The notes under the pieces: model-generated | Databases searched by the model: none | The model's input: the letters and a program-made list of their open reading frames with translations, nothing else | What the model was told of the DNA's origin: nothing | Made by a program: the position numbers and the translations under genes | Part shown: in pieces, positions 59,550-64,000 of the stretch | Numbering within the stretch: the first letter of the stretch is position 1 | How the letters are laid out: each line of letters starts with the position of its first letter | Source of the DNA: Fragilariopsis cylindrus CCMP1102 | Lineage: Eukaryota; Bacillariophyta; Bacillariophyceae; Bacillariales; Bacillariaceae | Reading direction: 5' to 3' | Length of the DNA stretch: 64,000 bases | Assembly: GCA_900095095.1 (NCBI GenBank) | Contig: FMBT01000318.1 | Location: 1 to 64,000 of the forward strand

Positions 59550-60815
59550 TTTGAATTATTTGTTGTATTTAATTTAATATATATAATAACTACAGTACAG
59601 TATATAGCATTATCAAATTGGATATCAAATGATTAAATCAAAAGATGACGAGAGTTATGATCATCAACAGCGGAGAAAAAGAAGAAGTAAGAAACACGAT
59701 ATTAAAAAAGTGGATGGGATATTTTCAGATCTCGTACGCGTCATCGTAAATCATACAGCAAAGCCTAGCATTCTTTACTGTAAACATTCTCATGGTCAAG
59801 TACGACTATTCTAACAATCCTTCTTATTTCACGGTACACACCTTGTTTCGGACGAAGTTAATTAATACTATCGTCGATAACGTTGAAGAGGTAATAGCTA
59901 AAGGATGTTGCTAACGAAAATTAATTGGCGCTGGTTTTGTTGTGGATTTAGTGCATGTTGATCGATTGAGTCGAAAAAGTAGAGAGGTAAGAGGGAAGAA
60001 TTGTTGACTTCATTCACGCGCGATCCATTTCATTCTTTGGGCGCGCAAATGCTTACATACGGCTACAGGACAGACCAGGCCTTTTTTAAAGTTTGTGATG
60101 TGATGATGATGTGATGGTGCAAATGGGATGGACTAGTCTCTTGCATCCTGCTTCTTCAACGTATTCACTGACATGCCATATTACTTGTCTTCATTGATTA
60201 ATCCATTTCTTCAACAGTGGTTTGGTTAGAACCTCATGTCAATAAACTATGATCAATATCATCTTCAAGGAGCACAACTTTTACTCTAGAGGATTTCCAA
60301 TGTACATTTGCTTCTCTTGTCATTCTTGTTGTATTCTACTGCCCCTTTCTATGTCCCACTGCTGGTTTGGGTTAATCAAAAGATTGATTTCTTCATTGAA
60401 TAGCTAGTAATACATTTCCAATAATTTGGATGGCATGTACCTGCTTGAAGATGTAAGAAATATATAAATTACTATCCCCTCTTTTTCCAATCTGTACAGT
60501 GTATTAATATTTTGTGTAGTTGTGTCAGGTGAAGACACATGAGCTTCTTTTGCCTATCATAATAAATGTACAGCCTACCCATCCCAATTCATATTATCTC
60601 TAGCTTATTAGTATAGATAGTTGGACCATTTGTCAATACAGTACTCTATTCAAACAATCTATTTGTTTTTGAGAATCATTTGACGTACTAGTACTGGTGT
60701 GCAGTCTAAAAAGACACATCCGGAAAACTGACTGGGCGATTATTTTCTTTGTGTTTTTAATACTAATTTATACAGCATACATCAAGTATCATGATGATTT
60801 AATTTGATTATTAAT
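59550..60815. other. Intergenic
   Basis: About 1.3 kb. The first part is the RPL18 promoter; a 61-codon plus-strand frame at 59629-59814 (basic, no recognisable domain) is not convincing. The rest shows no coding or RNA features. Confidence 0.5.
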
Positions 60816-62247
60816 TTAAAGATACTTGGTCTGACTGACAAACCACATAGTTGCAATCTGTGAGGCAGCAAATGCCAATACAACTATATCACGTTTAGGT
60901 CCAGTTGCTGATGTTTCTGTGGGAATATTATTTGCCATCGTTTTCAACATGAACCATGCAGCAGCCGATGCCGTCCAGAACAAGGTTACATAAAAGCTCG
61001 ACCGGCCCCACCCTAGCTGCTTAAAGAATATCCCACAAAGCATACTAATGGTGAGTCCTAAGTATTTATATCCCGTATAGGAGAATAGATCTAAAAATGA
61101 GATAGGTGCCTGCATCGTGTACAAGCAACCACGAATAATAAGAACCTCCATAACCTGTGTAAAGAAGCATTTAGTAATAACATCAGCGATAACATCTGGA
61201 TTAAATTGTCCTGCTGTACCGTAAAGGAATGCACTAAGTAAGCAATATGTAATGAGACTCATAACGGGTAGGTACAAATCGGGTGCGTTCTCATCCGAAT
61301 GGGGGAGTGCATAATTGACCATTTCCGGACCTTCCACTTGCTTTATATAAATAGAACAAAGAGAGAGAGAGAGTTGGAAGAATCACATACGGTGTAGACC
61401 GACAATTGTTAATTGCGGGGAGAAGAAGAAAAGAAGAAGATCAGAAAAAGTTAAAATATTTGAGAATACTCAGGAGAAAAAGAAACGGAAACGATTAAAA
61501 TTGCATTTTTGTTACAGCACAGCACGGGAGTATCATATGACCGTTCCCTCGTTTGTTTTTCATCTCAGTCCAGCGATTTATATCATATCAGATTGTGTAG
61601 TAATAATGTAATGTAATATAATATAATATAATATAATATAATTACTATCATTGTTATACTTATGTAGTTTGTACTGTACTTACATTACGTCTCCATTGTT
61701 GATTCTTAAATGGAAATAAAATAATAATAATTTTTCGTTTTACATATCGATTATCAACAGCAAAATAGGATCGTAACATTCTCATAATATAATCCATACC
61801 AGGAATACCACCACCAAATGCTTTTTGCATTGAATCAATACCTTGTGATAATACCTTTTCACTTGAGAAGTTCCCAGTCGCTGCCTGTGCAACAAATCCA
61901 GCAGCAGCCTGTGTTGCCGCCTGTTGTACATTAGTAGCAGAACTCCAAAATGGTTGTGGTGCCGTTGGTTGCTGCTGCTGCTGTTGCTGCTGCTGTTGTT
62001 GCATTTGTTGTCCATATGGCTGTCCTTGTCCTTGAGGTTGTGCTTGTCCTTGAGGTTGTGCTTGCCATTGTGAAAAACCTGGTTGTTGTTGCTGTTGTTG
62101 CGGTTGCTGTGATTGATTAAATTGTTGAAAGTTATCGGTGCTGCCACCACCGCCACCACCACCACCACCACCACCACCTCCCGCATTACTATATCCACCA
62201 CCATTGACGTTTGGATTTCCTCCTGGAGCACTGTAAAAACTTGCCAT
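60816..62247 (-). CDS. YIF1: YIF1-like ER-Golgi transport membrane protein
   Basis: Homologue of Yif1, partner of Yip1 in ER-to-Golgi vesicle transport. Exon 1 is 62247-61684 (donor GTAAGT): a cytosolic region with a Gly run and a long Gln/Pro-rich stretch, then FVAQAATGNFSSEK and IPGMDYIMRMLRSYFAVDNRYVKRK. Exon 2 is about 61336-60816: DENAPDLYLPVMSLITYCLL, the family signature, followed by about five membrane helices. Joining the exons needs one extra base at the acceptor (near 61336), as at other loci here. About 361 residues. The intron (347 bp) contains a (TAATA)n run. The Gln-rich part is not needed for the family fold and is probably disordered. Confidence 0.88.
61617..61646. repeat. 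(TAATA)n microsatellite in YIF1 intron
   Basis: Five to six copies of TAATA in the intron, just downstream of the splice donor. Simple sequence. Confidence 0.85.
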
Positions 62248-62815
62248 GATTTTATTGATTATAATACTATTAATGTAGCTAATAGTGTGACTTGTTCACG
62301 ATGTAAATGGTCGTTAAATTATGATCGTGATGAAATAAATTTGAAAATGACTTTTTTGTGTTATTTTTAAATTTAAAAAATGAACAAAATATTTTCGATT
62401 TCCGTATTAAAAAATCCAATTTCTGTATTTATCTAAGTAATCGAAGTAGTCAATTAATCGTAATTGAAAATTGATGATTGACTGATTGATGTTCATTCGA
62501 TTCTTGATGCCGAATTCTCACAATTTTTTTTCTATCACTCTCTTGACTCTGAACTCTGTCGTTAAATCATCGGCTCATCATAAATCATAGATTTACTTAC
62601 GCTAAGAAGTTAAAACCGTTTCCACATCTTCGTTATTACAAGTCTAGTACTTTGTTCCCTACCTACCATTGAAGGAACAGACTGTTCAATATTCGCCACC
62701 ACGACCCTATATTGTGTAAATTTTACATTTAGTCTATCACGTTTTTCACTATTCAATTCACTATTGATTTTGGCATTCAAATAAAGAAAGCAATTCGAGA
62801 AAAACTGTCGTCGCG
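62248..62815. promoter_or_regulatory. Divergent region between YIF1 and SLC38-like genes
   Basis: About 0.6 kb separating two divergent starts, so it should contain both promoters and 5' UTRs. AT-rich; no distinctive motif seen. Confidence 0.45.
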
Positions 62816-64000
62816 ATGTTAGAAGTAAATGACGATAACGACAACGATAACGATGATGGGAATAATATCAGCAACGGCAACAACATCAGCAACGACAACA
62901 ATGTAACCCCCGATTCAGATTCAACTACTGTCAACGCCAACGTCAACGCCAACGCCAACGCCAACGCCAACAATATCATCGATAATAACAATAACGGTTC
63001 ATCCGTAACTGAAGCTATATTTAATTTCACAAATAGTATTGTTGGAGCTGGATGTATTGGTTTAGGAGGTGCAATTGCATTAAGCGGTGGTATAATTTCT
63101 ATTGTTTTGGTGTTATTTTTCGCTGTTTTGACGAAATTATCGTTAGATTTAATAATTCGATTGTCAATTCAGCAGAATTCGACAACATCATCATCATCAA
63201 CAACAACAACGGCAGCGGCAGCAACAAAAACGGCAAGCTATGAAGATTTAGCCGAAGCTGGTATGGGATATTGGAAAGGTCGAGTACTTGTTATGGCCTG
63301 TAAGTTCTCATACTCCTTTGGTTGTCTTGTAGCTTATATTGTTGTTATCAAAGACAATTGTGGACCTGCCTTAAGAGGCTTATTATTTAGTAAGGATGAT
63401 GACGATGACAACCACGGTGGTGATGGAGTTACCGAATGGATCTATCAGTTCCTATCAATGAAGTCCCTAGTTACTTGGTTTGTCAGTTTGGTGTTTATCC
63501 TACCATTATGTCTACTTAGGGATATGACACCATTGGCCTTCGCATCTTTTATTAGCGTTGCTTCTATGGTTACAATCGTAGGTATTGTTATCTATATCTA
63601 CTTTGAATGTCCTGATGTAAGAACAGAATCTACAGGAAAATTTTATGAAAATTGGATCGAAATTCGACCGGGTGTTTTAAGTAACTTGGGTACATTCATT
63701 TTCACCTTTGTATCACAACACACGGTACATCTAGTCTTCGGTTCTCTCAAACCACCGCTCAAGACCGTGAAGAATTTTAAGATCATCTCATCGATTTCAA
63801 TATTAGCAGCAGCAACAGTTTCATTGTTGGTTGGTGTATTTGTTTATATAACATTTTGGCAAGATACAAAATCAGATATATTTGAAATCTATCCACAGGG
63901 TTGGATGATCGATACAGCTAAATTATTACTATGCATCACAATGGTATTTACGTTTCCTCTTCCCTTCTTTACCTGTCGAGAATTGTTAATTCTCGTTGTG
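62816..64000 (+). CDS. SLC38-type amino acid/auxin permease family transporter (3' truncated)
   Basis: Open from ATG 62816 to the window end (395 codons) without a stop. It resembles sodium-coupled or vacuolar neutral amino acid transporters (AAAP family). The N-terminal 65 residues are a hydrophilic Asp/Asn-rich tail with an alternating Asn-Ala stretch. The first membrane helix has FNFTNSIVGAGCIGLGGAIA, matching the family's unwound helix 1 (N-x-x-x-G-x-G). Further helices follow: ISIVLVLFFAVL, KFSYSFGCLVAYIVVI, WFVSLVFILPLCLL, FASFISVASMVTIVGIVI, NLGTFIFTFVSQHTV and LLLCITMVFTFPLPFF, the last ending in CREL as in SLC38. Location (plasma or vacuolar membrane) and substrate cannot be told. 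No intron or frame break in the visible part. Confidence 0.85.
   Translation, partial: MLEVNDDNDNDNDDGNNISNGNNISNDNNVTPDSDSTTVNANVNANANANANNIIDNNNNGSSVTEAIFNFTNSIVGAGCIGLGGAIALSGGIISIVLVLFFAVLTKLSLDLIIRLSIQQNSTTSSSSTTTTAAAATKTASYEDLAEAGMGYWKGRVLVMACKFSYSFGCLVAYIVVIKDNCGPALRGLLFSKDDDDDNHGGDGVTEWIYQFLSMKSLVTWFVSLVFILPLCLLRDMTPLAFASFISVASMVTIVGIVIYIYFECPDVRTESTGKFYENWIEIRPGVLSNLGTFIFTFVSQHTVHLVFGSLKPPLKTVKNFKIISSISILAAATVSLLVGVFVYITFWQDTKSDIFEIYPQGWMIDTAKLLLCITMVFTFPLPFFTCRELLILVV

Noticed and set aside
61782-62231. Second long minus-strand frame in the YIF1 first exon
   Set aside because: Shadow created by the Gln/Gly codon repeats; the other frame carries the YIF1-like blocks and splices to the membrane domain.
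1-64000. Programmed -1 ribosomal frameshifting in many genes
   Set aside because: The break sites share no slippery heptamer or downstream structure, and they hit RPL18 and POLE, which are not frameshifted in other eukaryotes. Homopolymer errors explain them better.

Overview
The window is nuclear DNA of a eukaryotic alga, most likely a heterokont (diatom-like). The genes are dense and AT-rich, with few short GT-AG introns. Products include POLE, RPL18, YIF1, importin-4, a P5A ATPase and AASDH. There is a chlorophyll-metabolism reductase of the HCAR / F-type divinyl reductase family. Several proteins start with a signal peptide followed by a Phe-containing cleavage site, as in the bipartite plastid presequences of secondary-plastid algae. 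Poly-Gln, poly-Asn and poly-Asp runs are common. Two nuclear tRNA genes (Ala-AGC, Leu-CAA) are present.

Layout. 1-15 kb: 5'-truncated PP4R1-like gene (+), acidic two-exon protein (-), HCAR/DVR-family reductase (-), importin-4-like karyopherin (+), P5A-ATPase (-). 15-28 kb: AASDH-like adenylation/PQQ-repeat protein (+, in-frame TGA), DNA polymerase epsilon catalytic subunit (+), a membrane protein of unknown function (-). 28-31 kb: tRNA-Ala and a gene-poor stretch with a decayed coding relic between two imperfect direct repeats. 31-45 kb: insulysin-like M16 protease (+), small membrane protein (-), SGNH-fold protein (+), an unknown three-exon protein (+), cold-shock-domain RNA-binding protein (-), sulfotransferase-like protein (+), SDR (-), multi-pass membrane protein (-). 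45.46-50.85 kb: a candidate two-gene DNA transposon with TA target duplications, 16-bp inverted termini, a pogo/DDE-like transposase (+) and a convergent accessory gene (-). 51-64 kb: RAD51 paralogue (-), coiled-coil protein with exact 147-bp tandem repeats (+), small basic protein (-), tRNA-Leu, RPL18 (-), YIF1 (-), and the start of an SLC38-type amino acid transporter (+) that runs off the window.

Most genes are housekeeping neighbours with no shared pathway. Many clear orthologues are broken by single-base frame changes, almost all of which read as one missing base, often in a homopolymer. This is best explained by consensus errors in the assembly rather than by pseudogenes. I annotated such genes as single loci and gave the break positions. 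The transposon is the part most likely to be undescribed.
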